Translations under genes and position numbers: made by a program
Shown: positions 24,622 to 33,279 of the stretch, in pieces
How positions within the stretch are numbered: position 1 is the stretch's first letter
How the letters are laid out: each line of letters opens with the position of its first letter
Notes under the pieces: generated by a model
Seen by the model: only the letters and a program-made list of their open reading frames with translations
Told to the model about the DNA's origin: nothing
The model's database searches: none
Assembly (NCBI RefSeq): GCF_021739025.1
Contig: NZ_JAKKOT010000002.1
Location: 248,001 to 312,000, forward strand
DNA length: 64,000 nt
Direction: 5' to 3'
DNA from: Gordonia liuliyuniae
GTDB lineage: Bacteria > Actinomycetota > Actinomycetes > Mycobacteriales > Mycobacteriaceae

Positions 24622-25407
24622 TCAGTCATGCGCCGCGTAGATCGCCCCCGCCAGCTCAGTTCTCAGCCGCTGGAATTCGGCGGTCGCCGTCACCGACCTG
24701 TCCCGCACCACACCGGGGCCGTCGCCGGGCAGATCTATCTCGCGATCGATCGCGATCCGGCCAGGCCGCGCCGACATCACGATCACACGGGTACTCAAGA
24801 ACACGGCTTCGTCGACCGAGTGGGTGACGAAGACGATGGTCTTGGCCGCCCTGCGCCACAGTTTGAGAAGATCGACTTGTAGTCGTTCGCGGGTCAGCGC
24901 GTCGAGGGCGCCGTAAGGCTCGTCCATCAGGACGATGCCGGGATCATTCACCAGCACCCTCGCGATCTGTGCGCGTTGCTGCATACCGCCGGACAGCTCG
25001 TACGGACGTTTGTCTCCGAAGTCCCCGAGGCCGACTTGTTCCAGCAGTCGCTCGGCCTGCTCGCGTCGCTGCGTCTTGCTCACGCCCCGGACTTTGGGAC
25101 CGAATTCGACGTTGCCGCGCACGGTGAGCCACGGGTAGAGCGTCGGAGCCTGAAACACGACACCGCGGTCGGCAGACGGAGCGGTGACTCGCGTCCCGCC
25201 CACCTCGACTACCCCCTCGGTGGCATTCTCGAATCCGGCGATCAGCCGGAGGAGGGTCGTCTTTCCACAGCCCGACGGACCGACGATCGAGACGAACTCC
25301 CCCGGCTCGATCGCCAGGTCGGTGGCTTCCAAGGCCAGCGTCTCACCACTCGACGTCTGGTAGGTCTTGCTGACGCCCGCCAGGTCGACGCGTTCTGTGC
25401 CGCTCAT
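24622..25407 (-). CDS. ABC transporter ATPase, nitrate/sulfonate/taurine type
   Basis: This 261-residue protein has Walker A GPSGCGKTT near residue 43, the Q-loop (FQAPTLYPWLTV), the signature LSGGMQQRAQIARV near residue 135, Walker B IVLMDEPYGALD and the switch His (VTHSVDEA). The PYGALDALTRERLQ segment is typical of SsuB/TauB/NrtD-type importer ATPases. The ATG at 25407 has AGGGGAA 5 nt upstream and lies 10 nt after the binding-protein stop. It is the last gene of a permease-binding protein-ATPase operon. Confidence 0.9.
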   Translation of the reverse strand: MSGTERVDLAGVSKTYQTSSGETLALEATDLAIEPGEFVSIVGPSGCGKTTLLRLIAGFENATEGVVEVGGTRVTAPSADRGVVFQAPTLYPWLTVRGNVEFGPKVRGVSKTQRREQAERLLEQVGLGDFGDKRPYELSGGMQQRAQIARVLVNDPGIVLMDEPYGALDALTRERLQVDLLKLWRRAAKTIVFVTHSVDEAVFLSTRVIVMSARPGRIAIDREIDLPGDGPGVVRDRSVTATAEFQRLRTELAGAIYAAHD

Positions 25408-25417
25408 CGTGTTCCCC

Positions 25418-26488
25418 TCACCGTGTCCCGACCGCGTAGACACCGTTCGCGTAGTGCTGCGCCGGTCCGACGCGTTGCACTTCGCCTTCTTGCAGCAGGA
25501 ACTCTGCGGTTCTGCGGATGTCTCCGGCGACCTGGCCACCCAAGTACTCCGGGCCGACCTGGGTGGCGGCGTCGAAATAGTCGTAGCCCTTGATCTGGTC
25601 GATGATCCGTTCGACCGGAACGCCGAGTTGGCCTGCGATGTGTTCGGCGGCCTTCGTCGGATCGGTGTTGATCAGATTCGCCGCCCACCCCTGCACCGTC
25701 GTCCACATCTTCACGAATGTCGGGTTATCGCGCAGGAAGTCGCCGCGGGCCCCTTCCAGGTCATAGGTGGATGCGCCGAGCTGACCGACGTCAGCGCTCG
25801 TGGTGACGACCTTTCCGCCGTCGCCGGTCAGTTCGCTGAGCGTCGGCTCCCAGATATACGCAGCGTCGATCTGTCCGCCGCCGAAGGCGCCACGGATGGC
25901 GTCGGGGCTGAGGTTGACCACTTGCGTCTGGGAGCCGATGCCGACCTTATCCAGCGCGGTCAACAGACTGTAGTGTCCAGTCGACGCGAAGGGCACGCCG
26001 ATTCTTTTGCCGCGCAAGTCGGCCACTGAGGTGATCGACGGGTCGCGCACGACGAGCGATTCGGCGGCACCGATCCGGTCCTGGATCCAGATCACCTTCA
26101 TGTCGATGTTCAGCGGGGCCGACAACGCTTTCGCAGCGGGCGCGCTGCCGAGCAGACCGATGTCGAGCGAGTCCGCTCCGAACGCCTGGACGACGTCGCC
26201 GCCGGAGGCGAACTTGCTCCACTCGGTCGTCACGTTCGGCAGGCAGGTGTTGAGCAGACCGGTGTCTTTGACGATCAGGTCGCCGTTGGGAATCTCCTGC
26301 CAACCGATCCGCACGGTGCCGGTGACGGACGCGTCTGGTTCGACGGGGCAGGGAGTGGCACCGCCGAGGGAACGCGATTGTTCGGGTCGTCCGGATTCGA
26401 CGATGCAGCCAGACAACGTCAGTCCGATCGCGACGAGGGCCGCGACGTGCATCGCTAGACGGCGGCCCTTGCCGAGGCCGGGTCTCAT
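25418..26488 (-). CDS. ABC transporter substrate-binding lipoprotein (SsuA/TauA-like)
   Basis: This 356-residue protein starts with a lipoprotein signal (GKGRRLAMHVAALVAIGLTLSGC) with the lipobox LSGC, so Cys27 is the likely lipid anchor. The body has the NMT1/SsuA-type pattern: TVRIGWQEIPNGDLIV, FASGGDVVQAFGADSLDIGLLGSAPA and LRGKRIGVPFAS-GHY. It captures an organic anion outside the membrane for the permease. The ATG overlaps the permease stop by 4 nt. The TauA group is a good guess, but sulfonate, taurine or another organosulfur or nitrogen ligand cannot be told apart here. Confidence 0.88.
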   Translation of the reverse strand: MRPGLGKGRRLAMHVAALVAIGLTLSGCIVESGRPEQSRSLGGATPCPVEPDASVTGTVRIGWQEIPNGDLIVKDTGLLNTCLPNVTTEWSKFASGGDVVQAFGADSLDIGLLGSAPAAKALSAPLNIDMKVIWIQDRIGAAESLVVRDPSITSVADLRGKRIGVPFASTGHYSLLTALDKVGIGSQTQVVNLSPDAIRGAFGGGQIDAAYIWEPTLSELTGDGGKVVTTSADVGQLGASTYDLEGARGDFLRDNPTFVKMWTTVQGWAANLINTDPTKAAEHIAGQLGVPVERIIDQIKGYDYFDAATQVGPEYLGGQVAGDIRRTAEFLLQEGEVQRVGPAQHYANGVYAVGTR

Positions 26489-27345
26489 ACTTTCCCCTTC
26501 CACGGAACCAGCAGCACGCCGATCCATTTGATGAGTGCGTCGAGGAGCAGAGCGGTGATGCCGATGACGACGATGCAGGCGATGGTCAGCGGCGTGTTGA
26601 GCTGCTGGCCTGCCAGATAGGCAAGACCGCCGATGCCGGGGATGCCGTTGTTGAGCTCTGCGGCGACAACGGTGGTCCAGGCGAAGCCGACGGCGATGCG
26701 GATGCCGTTGATGGCCTCGGGCAGGCTCGCCGGCACCACGACCCCGGTCAGCACCTGCAGACGGTTTGCGCCGAGCGCGCGGGCGGCATTGATCTGGTCG
26801 CGGCTCACGCCTTGCACGCCGCTGACAGTCGAGATCGCGATGGCGGGAAAGGCCGCGAGAAACAGCAGCCAGACCTTCGAGGTGTCGCCGATCCCGAACC
26901 ACACGATGAGGAGGCCGATGTAGCCGAGCGGCGGCAACGCACGAAGAAAGTTCAGGTACGGCTCGGTGACCGTGTTGAAAGTCTTCGACATGCCCATCGC
27001 GAAGCCCACGATCGGCCCCAGGACGATGGCGACGCCCACGCCTGCGAAGATCCGCTGCAGGCTCGCCACCAGGTGTTCCCACAGGAAGTAGTTCTGTTCG
27101 CCGAGCACTTCACGCGGTACGCCCGGCGCTACCTGATGCCAGGTGCTCGCTCGGACGGCGGCATCCCAGACGGCGTTCGGCGAGGGCAGGAACTTCTCGT
27201 CCACCAGGTGCAGGCCGGCGATCAGCAACCACACTGCGATGAACACGACGAGCGCGATCAGTCGGACCAACCACGACCGGACGACGTCTGGCACCGATTG
27301 TTCGACGGCGTTCTTCACCCGCAGCAGCGGGGGCTCTCCAGCCAT
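26485..27345 (-). CDS. ABC transporter permease (SsuC/TauC-like)
   Basis: This 286-residue protein has about six membrane segments and the EAA-loop (ISTVSGVQGVSRDQINAARALGANRLQVLTGVVVPASLPEAINGIRIAVG) that docks on the ATPase. The ATG at 27345 has AGAGGAA 4-5 nt upstream. It is the first gene of the three-gene importer operon, and the 344 nt upstream hold no clear gene, so the promoter should lie there. Confidence 0.88.
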   Translation of the reverse strand: MAGEPPLLRVKNAVEQSVPDVVRSWLVRLIALVVFIAVWLLIAGLHLVDEKFLPSPNAVWDAAVRASTWHQVAPGVPREVLGEQNYFLWEHLVASLQRIFAGVGVAIVLGPIVGFAMGMSKTFNTVTEPYLNFLRALPPLGYIGLLIVWFGIGDTSKVWLLFLAAFPAIAISTVSGVQGVSRDQINAARALGANRLQVLTGVVVPASLPEAINGIRIAVGFAWTTVVAAELNNGIPGIGGLAYLAGQQLNTPLTIACIVVIGITALLLDALIKWIGVLLVPWKGKV

Positions 27346-27689
27346 GCGTTCCTCTCTCGTGCCGCCCCGAGGACGGCCCGAGCGGGAACTCTGCCTGGCC
27401 CGTGTGCGCGAGGGTAGAGATTCGCGCGTGGTGATCTTTTCAGTTGCGCGGCCGGTGGCCAGTAAGCGGCCCCGAACGTGCCGACCCAGGAACGCTGCGA
27501 GGCGCCCGGAGTTCCCCGATTCGACGCGCGCGCTGCCGGACACCAGTGCGTCGGCGTGAGCGAGCAGTGCTCGAGCGGTCGGGCCTTCGCCTTCACCACC
27601 GAGTCCACGCCGTCGTCGACGATGAGCGCGTACGCGTCGTCGATATACCGGGCGCGCCAGTGTCGCGTCGTCCCGCGCCTCCGCCCGGT
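27346..27689. other. Intergenic region upstream of the ABC operon
   Basis: I see no convincing gene. A minus-strand stretch around 27500-27660 has GC-rich third positions and reads RYIDDAYALIVDDGVDSVV, which could be a remnant of a decayed coding region, but it has no recognisable domain and appears to change frame. The promoter of the ABC operon should lie in the part nearest 27345. Confidence 0.4.
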
Positions 27690-28115
27690 CTATATGAGGA
27701 GCGACCAGACCTCCTCCTCGGTCGTGCTCGCCTGCTGACCCGTCGCGCTTGTCTCTGTCACCGATTCCGTCACAGGATCGCTGTGGCACGGACCGCTGAC
27801 AAAACGCGTATATCGCTCAATCGGTGGACAACGTCGGCGGCTGATACCCGGCCCGTACCGCTCGACCATGCTCGTCAACCATTCGACACCGACGGGGTTC
27901 GCGGAATGCACCCGCACCACGGCGGGCCAACCGCCGTACTCGGCCAGATACAGCACGACCGGCCGCGACGTATCCTCACCACCCAGGTCGTGATCCAGAC
28001 TCAAGTCGGTGACGAGAACACCGCTCCGGAGAATCTCGAGGGCCGCCGCGCTCGTGCGGGCCACAGTCCAGGTCATGTCGGGCGGATCGCGGAAAGCGTC
28101 CACGAACAGCTTCAT
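27690..28115 (-). CDS. Cyclic-phosphate-processing receiver-like (cREC) domain protein
   Basis: This 141-residue protein has features I associate with the receiver-like cREC family: an N-terminal acidic strand (KLFVDAFRDPPDMTWTVARTS), the strand ISL-type DLSLDHDLGGEDT near residue 38 and VRVHSANPVGVEWL near residue 68. The second acidic residue that normally follows Asp6 (usually DD) is Ala here (VDA), which may affect metal binding. The C-terminal 45 residues look unstructured and may not be part of the fold. The gene stands alone. The family is thought to act on cyclic nucleotide or RNA phosphates; no partner is visible. Confidence 0.6.
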   Translation of the reverse strand: MKLFVDAFRDPPDMTWTVARTSAAALEILRSGVLVTDLSLDHDLGGEDTSRPVVLYLAEYGGWPAVVRVHSANPVGVEWLTSMVERYGPGISRRRCPPIERYTRFVSGPCHSDPVTESVTETSATGQQASTTEEEVWSLLI

Positions 28116-28207
28116 GGGCGGTGACAGTACGGGGACGGGCGCGGAGCGGCCACTGATTTACCGAAGGTTGCCGACGACGTCCGGGGCTACGGCGGTCGGG
28201 CCTCGCC

Positions 28208-28750
28208 CTAGTTCTCGAAGAGCGCAGCCATCGTGGTCTGTCCGTCGATGGATTCCCGAACGATGTCGGCGTGGCCGCAGTGATGCGCGGTCTCCCTCAA
28301 CAAGTGCAGTACCAGCTTCCGGACACTCCACCACGTCAGTTCAGGCTGCCAAGGCGCCCTCGCTTGCGGAATCAACTCGTCGAGGCTGTTGATTCCCGCG
28401 ATGAGGCGGTCGAACTCATCGGCGGACCGCTCGTACCCCTCAAGGCATTCGGCGAGAGTCTCGTCCGCGCGCAAGATGTAGGCGTCGCCCAGCTCCTCCA
28501 TGTCGAGCTCGGCATTCTCGTCGCGTTCGATGATCTGACTCGTCATGTCCCGCTCGACGCGAGAGACGTGCTTGATCAGGCCTCCCACAGTGAGCGCGCT
28601 CACTGTGGAAGCGGTCCGGGCCTGCTCGTCGGTGAGCCCGCGCGCAGTGATTCTGAGCAGCGCGCGCTGGTCCCGGAGCAGTGTCAGCAGGTCGGTTCGC
28701 TCTGCGTCGACATCGAGATCAACGGTGACTGGGGTGTACGTGCCGGCCAT
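28208..28750 (-). CDS. DinB/DUF664-family metalloprotein
   Basis: This 180-residue protein has the DinB four-helix pattern with its three spaced metal-ligand histidines: H in GGLIKHVSRVER near residue 61 and HH/H in RETAHHCGHADIVRESIDG near residue 155. In mycolic-acid bacteria such proteins include mycothiol-dependent enzymes and damage-induced proteins. The ATG at 28750 follows a weak AGG (AGGCACC). A perfect 24-bp palindrome (28585-28608) lies inside the coding sequence. The gene is monocistronic. Confidence 0.85.
   Translation of the reverse strand: MAGTYTPVTVDLDVDAERTDLLTLLRDQRALLRITARGLTDEQARTASTVSALTVGGLIKHVSRVERDMTSQIIERDENAELDMEELGDAYILRADETLAECLEGYERSADEFDRLIAGINSLDELIPQARAPWQPELTWWSVRKLVLHLLRETAHHCGHADIVRESIDGQTTMAALFEN
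28585..28608. repeat. Perfect 24-bp palindrome inside the DinB gene
   Basis: Twelve-base arms (CCACAGTGAGCG and its complement) meet with no spacer. The stretch encodes part of STVSALTV near residue 50 of the DinB protein. It may be chance from similar codons, an mRNA hairpin or an intragenic operator. Confidence 0.6.
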
Positions 28751-28863
28751 GAGGTGCCTTTCGACGGTGCCTGATTGGTTCCGTCGCCCACGCTAGTTCT
28801 AATACCGGTCAGTTACTGACCTCTACGAAAATGATGTGCACGACCGTTCTGTTGCAGCCGCCC

Positions 28864-29748
28864 TCATGCGCCGATAGCGGGCCCGATCACACGCCACGAC
28901 TGACGCAGCCCGGCTTCAAAGACGTCCCAACTGTGCTCGCCACGCAGTCCATCGGAGGTCACGCGGATGCCCTGTGCACGAAGCGCTGCGGCGGACGCGT
29001 CCGAGCATGCGCGGACCGGGAGTTCGAGGCCGGCGTCACCGGCCGAGATGTAGATCGCCTTGCCACGGAGTCGCGCAGCGTTGAGCACAGGATCGTGGAC
29101 CACGTAGTCACCTGGCGTCCACATGTTCAGCGGATTGCCGCCCTGCCCTATCACTGTGCCCATCACCGCGGGAAAGCCCAGGGCTTGGGCGGGGCATCCG
29201 CTGTACGACGCCGCGGCTCGGTAGAGACGCGGTGCCCGCGCAGCCAGATCGATCGCCGGTCCGCCACTCATCGACACACCCGCGATCGCGTTGCGGCCGT
29301 TGCCGCCGAAGTGCCGGTTGACCGCTGCCAGCAGTTCCCTGGTCAAGTAGGTCTGCCACTTGTTCAGCCCGAGCTTCCGATCACGCGAGCGCCAGTCTGT
29401 GTAGAAGGAGCCAGCGCCTCCGACCGGGGACACCACGGTCACGTCCTTGTTCCGGAGGAACTCGCGGTATCTGGTGTTCCACTCCCAGCCGATGTGATCG
29501 CTGCCGCCGCCCGCGCCGTGCAGGAGGTACAGGACGGGAGCCTTTCCGCCTCCGGGTGCGGGAAGGACGTTGTTCATCACCGTTCTGTGCATCGACGGTG
29601 AGTACACCGGGAACTCGACCAGGGCCCTCGACGGCGCGGCCTCTACGCGCGCGGTCTCGGACACTGTTCCGGCGGCCGTGAGCAGAAGCCCCGCGATCAG
29701 CAAGATTCTCAGTACACGTCGCATGCGAGTCCCCACGTCTCGTTTCAT
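28864..29748 (-). CDS. Secreted esterase, antigen-85/mycolyltransferase family
   Basis: This protein of about 294 residues has a signal peptide (RRVLRILLIAGLLLTAAGTVS, cleavage probably after VEAA near residue 38). The alpha/beta hydrolase body has the oxyanion HGAGGGSDHIGWEWN, VVSPVGGAGSFYTDWRS as in Ag85 proteins, KWQTYLTRELL, and the nucleophile GVSMSGGPA near residue 165. A late GEHSWDVFEAGL holds the His. Ag85 enzymes transfer mycolates to trehalose or arabinogalactan outside the membrane. The ATG at 29724, with GGGGA 5 nt upstream, is an alternative start eight codons in. A 50-bp palindrome lies about 130 nt upstream. Confidence 0.85.
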   Translation of the reverse strand: MKRDVGTRMRRVLRILLIAGLLLTAAGTVSETARVEAAPSRALVEFPVYSPSMHRTVMNNVLPAPGGGKAPVLYLLHGAGGGSDHIGWEWNTRYREFLRNKDVTVVSPVGGAGSFYTDWRSRDRKLGLNKWQTYLTRELLAAVNRHFGGNGRNAIAGVSMSGGPAIDLAARAPRLYRAAASYSGCPAQALGFPAVMGTVIGQGGNPLNMWTPGDYVVHDPVLNAARLRGKAIYISAGDAGLELPVRACSDASAAALRAQGIRVTSDGLRGEHSWDVFEAGLRQSWRVIGPAIGA

Positions 29749-29874
29749 CTCGTCTGGTCTCGTTTCGTCCTGTCCGGAGGATAACCCTGACGGCGACGGA
29801 TCCGCGGCTCTCCACGACATCCGCGCGTCGAGCGCCAGGCTGGTCTCGATCCCGAACACCTGGGGTCCTGCTCT

Positions 29875-29924
29875 ACGCGTCTGTTCCCGCTAATAGTCCG
29901 GACTATTAGCGGGAACAGACGCGT
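29875..29924. repeat. Perfect 50-bp palindrome
   Basis: Twenty-five-base arms with no spacer, centred on TAGTCCGGACTA, lie between the mycolyltransferase gene and the IS256-type element. The outer ends are ACGCGT. Nothing codes across it. It could form a cruciform or a long RNA hairpin, serve as a binding site, or be a small mobile palindromic repeat. Confidence 0.85.
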
Positions 29925-30030
29925 GATGCGATAGCTGCTTTGGATCGAAAAATGAGTCGCGGCACCGTGTTAGCCTCAATCTTTCGTCGGGGGCTTGTCC
30001 TGGCCTGAGCGGTTCGGATTGATTGAGCTT

Positions 30031-31484
30031 GTCAAGTTTTCTGTGTAAGTCGATCAGGTGTTCGATTTATAGGTGGTGGTTGATACGGTCCGGGTACGCG
30101 AGTGAGAGTTGCTCGAGGGCGCGTTTCCAGTTGGTCGTGACCGCGCCTTCGATCAATCGTCCGGAAGCGCGGCGCTTGTTGGCGGGAAGGCCGCGTTCCT
30201 TGGCGCGTTCGCGAGCTCGTTTGTCCTCGATGTTGCAGATCGCCATCCAGAGCAGTTTCATCGCGGCCTGGTCGTTCGGGAAGTGCCCGCGATTCTTGGT
30301 CACCTTCCGCAGTTGATAGTTGAGCGATTCGATGGGAGTTGGTGGTGTAGATGACCCGCCGCAACTCCGGCGGGAACGCCAGGAACGGGATGAACCGCTC
30401 CCACGCATCCCGGAAGGTTTTGACCGCTGACGGGTACTTACGCCCCATGTCCGAGTCGGCGAACGCGTCCAACGCGTCGGCGGCGGCCTGCTCGGTCGGG
30501 GCCTGGTAGATCGGCTTGAGCAACCCGGCGACGGCCTTGCGGTCGCCGTAACCGACGAACCGCATCGACGCCCGGATCAGGTGCACCACGCACGTCTGGA
30601 CGGTCGCCTGCGGCCAGGTGACCTCCACAGCATCGGCGAACCCGGTCAGCCCGTCGCAGCACACGATCAACACGTCGGCGACCCCGCGATTGCGGAGCTC
30701 GGCGCACACCGCGGCCCAGAACTTGGCGCCCTCGGTCTGCTGGATCCAGATCCCCAGGACGTGCTTGACGCCGTCCATATCGACGCCGACAGCGAGGTGC
30801 GCGGCCTTGTTACGCACGTGTCCTCCGTCGCGGATCTTGACGATGATCGCATCCAGGTAGATGACCGGATACAGGGCTTCGAGGTCGCGGGTCTGCCATT
30901 TGGCGACCTCGTCGGCGACTTCCTCGGTGATCTTCGAGATCGTCTCGTGCGAGAGCTCGGTCCCGATCGTGCTCGCGAGGTGATGGGCAATGTCGCGGAT
31001 CGTCATGCCGCCGGCGTAGAGCGAGACGATCATCGCGTCCAGGCCGTCCAAACGACGCTGGCCCTTGCGCACCAGCATGGGGGTGAACGTGCCGTCCCGA
31101 TCACGCGGGATCGCCAGATCGACATCGCCGACCTCCGTAGCGACGGTCTTCGGGCTAAATCCGTTGCGGGAGTTCGGGTACGACGCCGCTTCGGGGTCTC
31201 CGGCCTCGTACCCGACATGCTCGGAGAGTTCAGAATTGAGGACTCGTTCGAGAGTGGCCTTGAGTAGCGAGTTCAGCAAGCCGTCCTGCCCGCCTACCGG
31301 CTCGCCGGCATCGATGCGGACGAACACCTCATCCAACGCTCCCGAGGCGATCAGCTCGCCTGCCATCTCAGTCTGCCGACGCCGTTGCTCTGCACGTGAA
31401 TCATCCACGCTCACATCATCATTGATAGTCACTACAGCGGTTCCCTTCAGGGTTGAACCTCACCGCTTACACAGACCATCTGAC
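30031..31484 (-). mobile_element. IS256/Mutator-family insertion sequence, transposase frameshifted
   Basis: The element holds one IS256-type transposase. Imperfect terminal inverted repeats can be read at GTCAAG...TCTGTGTAAG (from 30031) and, inverted, GTCAGA...TCTGTGTAAG (ending 31484), sharing the 10-mer TCTGTGTAAG. I could not find the usual 8-bp target duplication (TTGAGCTT left, GTAGAGAA right), so the ends may be off by a few bases or the element rearranged. It abuts the IS110-type element. Confidence 0.75.
30067..31432 (-). pseudogene. IS256-family transposase, +1 frameshift
   Basis: The main frame encodes a transposase N-terminus with DDE-type residues: Asp in YLDAIIVK and Asp in CCDGLTGF. 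It leaves frame just after VIYTTN. The proper continuation (SIESLNYQLRKVTKNRGHFPNDQ to the end at 30067) is in another frame. One extra G in the GGG run at 30334-30336 explains it; removing it restores a protein of about 454 residues with the TTN-SIE motif, whose Glu is normally taken as the third catalytic residue. It is either inactive, a sequencing error or, less likely, programmed. Confidence 0.8.
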
Positions 31485-31502
31485 GTAGAGAATGGTAAGT
31501 AC

Positions 31503-31723
31503 CTCCCGGCGAAGGGCGTGTGACCCTCCATCTGACTGGCGGCCCCGTCTCGGGTCCTGCCTGTGGCCTGATCCGTCCGCGCCCTCCTCCGGCGAGGTGA
31601 CCGACACGAGCGTCGGCCAGAGGTGAGCATGACCTGATACGAGCCTGGAGCGCCCTCATCAACGTCCTGTCTGCCCAGCCCCTGGTCGGCGTGCCCACCA
31701 CGCATGGAAGGCATGACATCATC
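31503..31723 (+). ncRNA. Candidate IS110 bridge-RNA region (left-end noncoding)
   Basis: About 220 nt of noncoding sequence precede the IS110 transposase start. Short stems can be drawn (CCTC/GAGG around 31586-31600, CCGAC/GTCGG around 31602-31617). IS110-group elements are known to encode a structured bridge RNA in this position that pairs with target and donor DNA. The assignment rests on position and family only; the element's left boundary is not defined. Confidence 0.35.
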
Positions 31724-32971
31724 ATGACAATCACCGCCTGCGATGTCACCACCGAAGACGACCCGGCCGCTGCCGTTCCGGTCGTCGCCGGTGTCGATAC
31801 GCACAAAGACACCCATCATGTCGCTGTGTTGCACGCGATGACCGGCGCCCGTCTCGGAGATCTGCAAGTATCCGCGACACCGGCCGGTTATCAGCGGCTA
31901 GCCCGGTTCGTTACCTCGTTCGGGATTCTCACGGTGATCGGTATCGAGGGCACCAATTCCTACGGCGCCGGCCTGACCCGATACCTGACCGCGGCCGGTG
32001 CGCTCGTGCGGGAAGTGATCCGCCCCAAACGTGCTCAGCGCCGACACGGCAAATCCGATCCCATCGATGCCTACGCTGCCGCGCAACAAGCACTCGCCGA
32101 GCCCCACAACCTGCCGTTCGCGAAAACCAGCGATGGACCCGTAGAGCAGATCCGCATGCTGATGATCGTGCGCCGCAGCGCGATGAAAGCGCGCGTGGCA
32201 GCAATCCGACAACTCAAGTCCCTGCTGGTCACGGCCCCCGACCAGGTTCGATCCCGCTTCGTCGCCCTCGACGGTGGGCCCCTGATCAACGCCCTGATCG
32301 CGACCCGACCGGGCCCGGCCACCACCACGGTCACCGCCACGGCAGGGCAGGCCTTACGGCCTCTGGCACGCCGCCACCAGAGTCTGACCGACGAGATCAC
32401 CGAGATCGACACCGAACTACGCACCCTCGTCGAACGCGCCGCACCTTCCATGTTCTCTACCCACGGATTCGGCGTCGTCACAACAGCCACCTTGCTGATC
32501 GCCGCCGGCGACAACCCCGACAGACTCCGTTCACAGGCGTCCTTCGCCGCCCTGTGCGGTACCGCCCCGATCCCGGCGAGCTCCGGCAAAACCCACCGAT
32601 ACCGCCTCAACCGCGGCGACGACCGGCAAGCGAACTGGGCACTACACCAAATCGCACTCGTACGTCTGTCAACAGACCCCAGAACCAAAACCTACGCAGC
32701 GAAACTCACCGCCGCCGGAAAAAGCAAGAAGGACATACTCCGATGCCTCAAACGAGCCATCGCCCGCGAAACCTGGCACCTACTCGTCCACCCCGCCCCA
32801 CCTCCCCGCATCGACGATCTGCGACCACTGCGCCAACAGCAAGCCCGCACCCTCGCACAGGCCGCTGAACACCTCGACACCGTGCCCGCCCGCATCAGCG
32901 AACTCGAACGAGGCACCCGCTACGACCCCACGCTAGCCACCGCCTACCGCCAATGGCTCACCGCCGCTTGA
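31724..32971 (+). CDS. IS110-family transposase (DEDD recombinase)
   Basis: This 415-residue protein has the N-terminal RuvC-like DEDD domain: VAGVDTHKDTHHVAV near the start, GIEGTNSYGAGL, and RPKRAQRRHGKSDPIDAYAAAQQAL. The C-terminal Transposase_20 domain has LAALCGTAPIPASSGKTHRYRLNRGDDRQANWALHQIA-type residues with the conserved Ser. The ATG at 31724 is preceded by GGAAGG; a GTG at 31691 is an alternative. It appears intact. The C-terminal tail (ISELERGTRYDPTLATAYRQWLTAA) is XRE-HTH-like. IS110 elements lack terminal inverted repeats, so ends were not mapped. Confidence 0.9.
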   Translation: MTITACDVTTEDDPAAAVPVVAGVDTHKDTHHVAVLHAMTGARLGDLQVSATPAGYQRLARFVTSFGILTVIGIEGTNSYGAGLTRYLTAAGALVREVIRPKRAQRRHGKSDPIDAYAAAQQALAEPHNLPFAKTSDGPVEQIRMLMIVRRSAMKARVAAIRQLKSLLVTAPDQVRSRFVALDGGPLINALIATRPGPATTTVTATAGQALRPLARRHQSLTDEITEIDTELRTLVERAAPSMFSTHGFGVVTTATLLIAAGDNPDRLRSQASFAALCGTAPIPASSGKTHRYRLNRGDDRQANWALHQIALVRLSTDPRTKTYAAKLTAAGKSKKDILRCLKRAIARETWHLLVHPAPPPRIDDLRPLRQQQARTLAQAAEHLDTVPARISELERGTRYDPTLATAYRQWLTAA

Positions 32972-33279
32972 CAACCCATAGGAGCATCACGCCCGCGAAG
33001 AGAGTGAGGCTATCGACCCCAGAGTCCGCGCACCCCTACCTACCCCCTATCTCGCCCAGCAACGAACCCGATACTGAACATCCCGATGACGACGAGCGTA
33101 AACACAATTGCCCAGATCACCCTTCCCCCTCCCGAGTAGGCCCCGAAGAAGTCCCCAGATAGAGGAAAATTGACCTCGTCCGAGGTTCAAATCTGGAACT
33201 GTTACCTACCGCCTGGGACGCCCCCAAAGACTCGCAATACTAGCGGCCCGAGGCCGAGTAATCGACGGTGCGGCTCAGA
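32972..33279. other. Region without a recognisable gene
   Basis: The first part should contain the right end of the IS110-type element. After that the base composition becomes less GC-rich. Short frames here have no codon bias or motif I trust, and I see no repeat or hairpin of note. Confidence 0.4.

Noticed and set aside
27444..28124. 226-codon plus-strand frame opposite the cREC-like gene
   Set aside because: It has no recognisable domain, and the minus strand has the family motifs.
30023..31492. 8-bp target-site duplication flanking the IS256-type element
   Set aside because: The bases next to the chosen ends (TTGAGCTT and GTAGAGAA) do not match, so no duplication is claimed.
32953..33162. 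69-codon frame after the IS110 transposase
   Set aside because: It overlaps the transposase end, has no motif and has poor codon bias.
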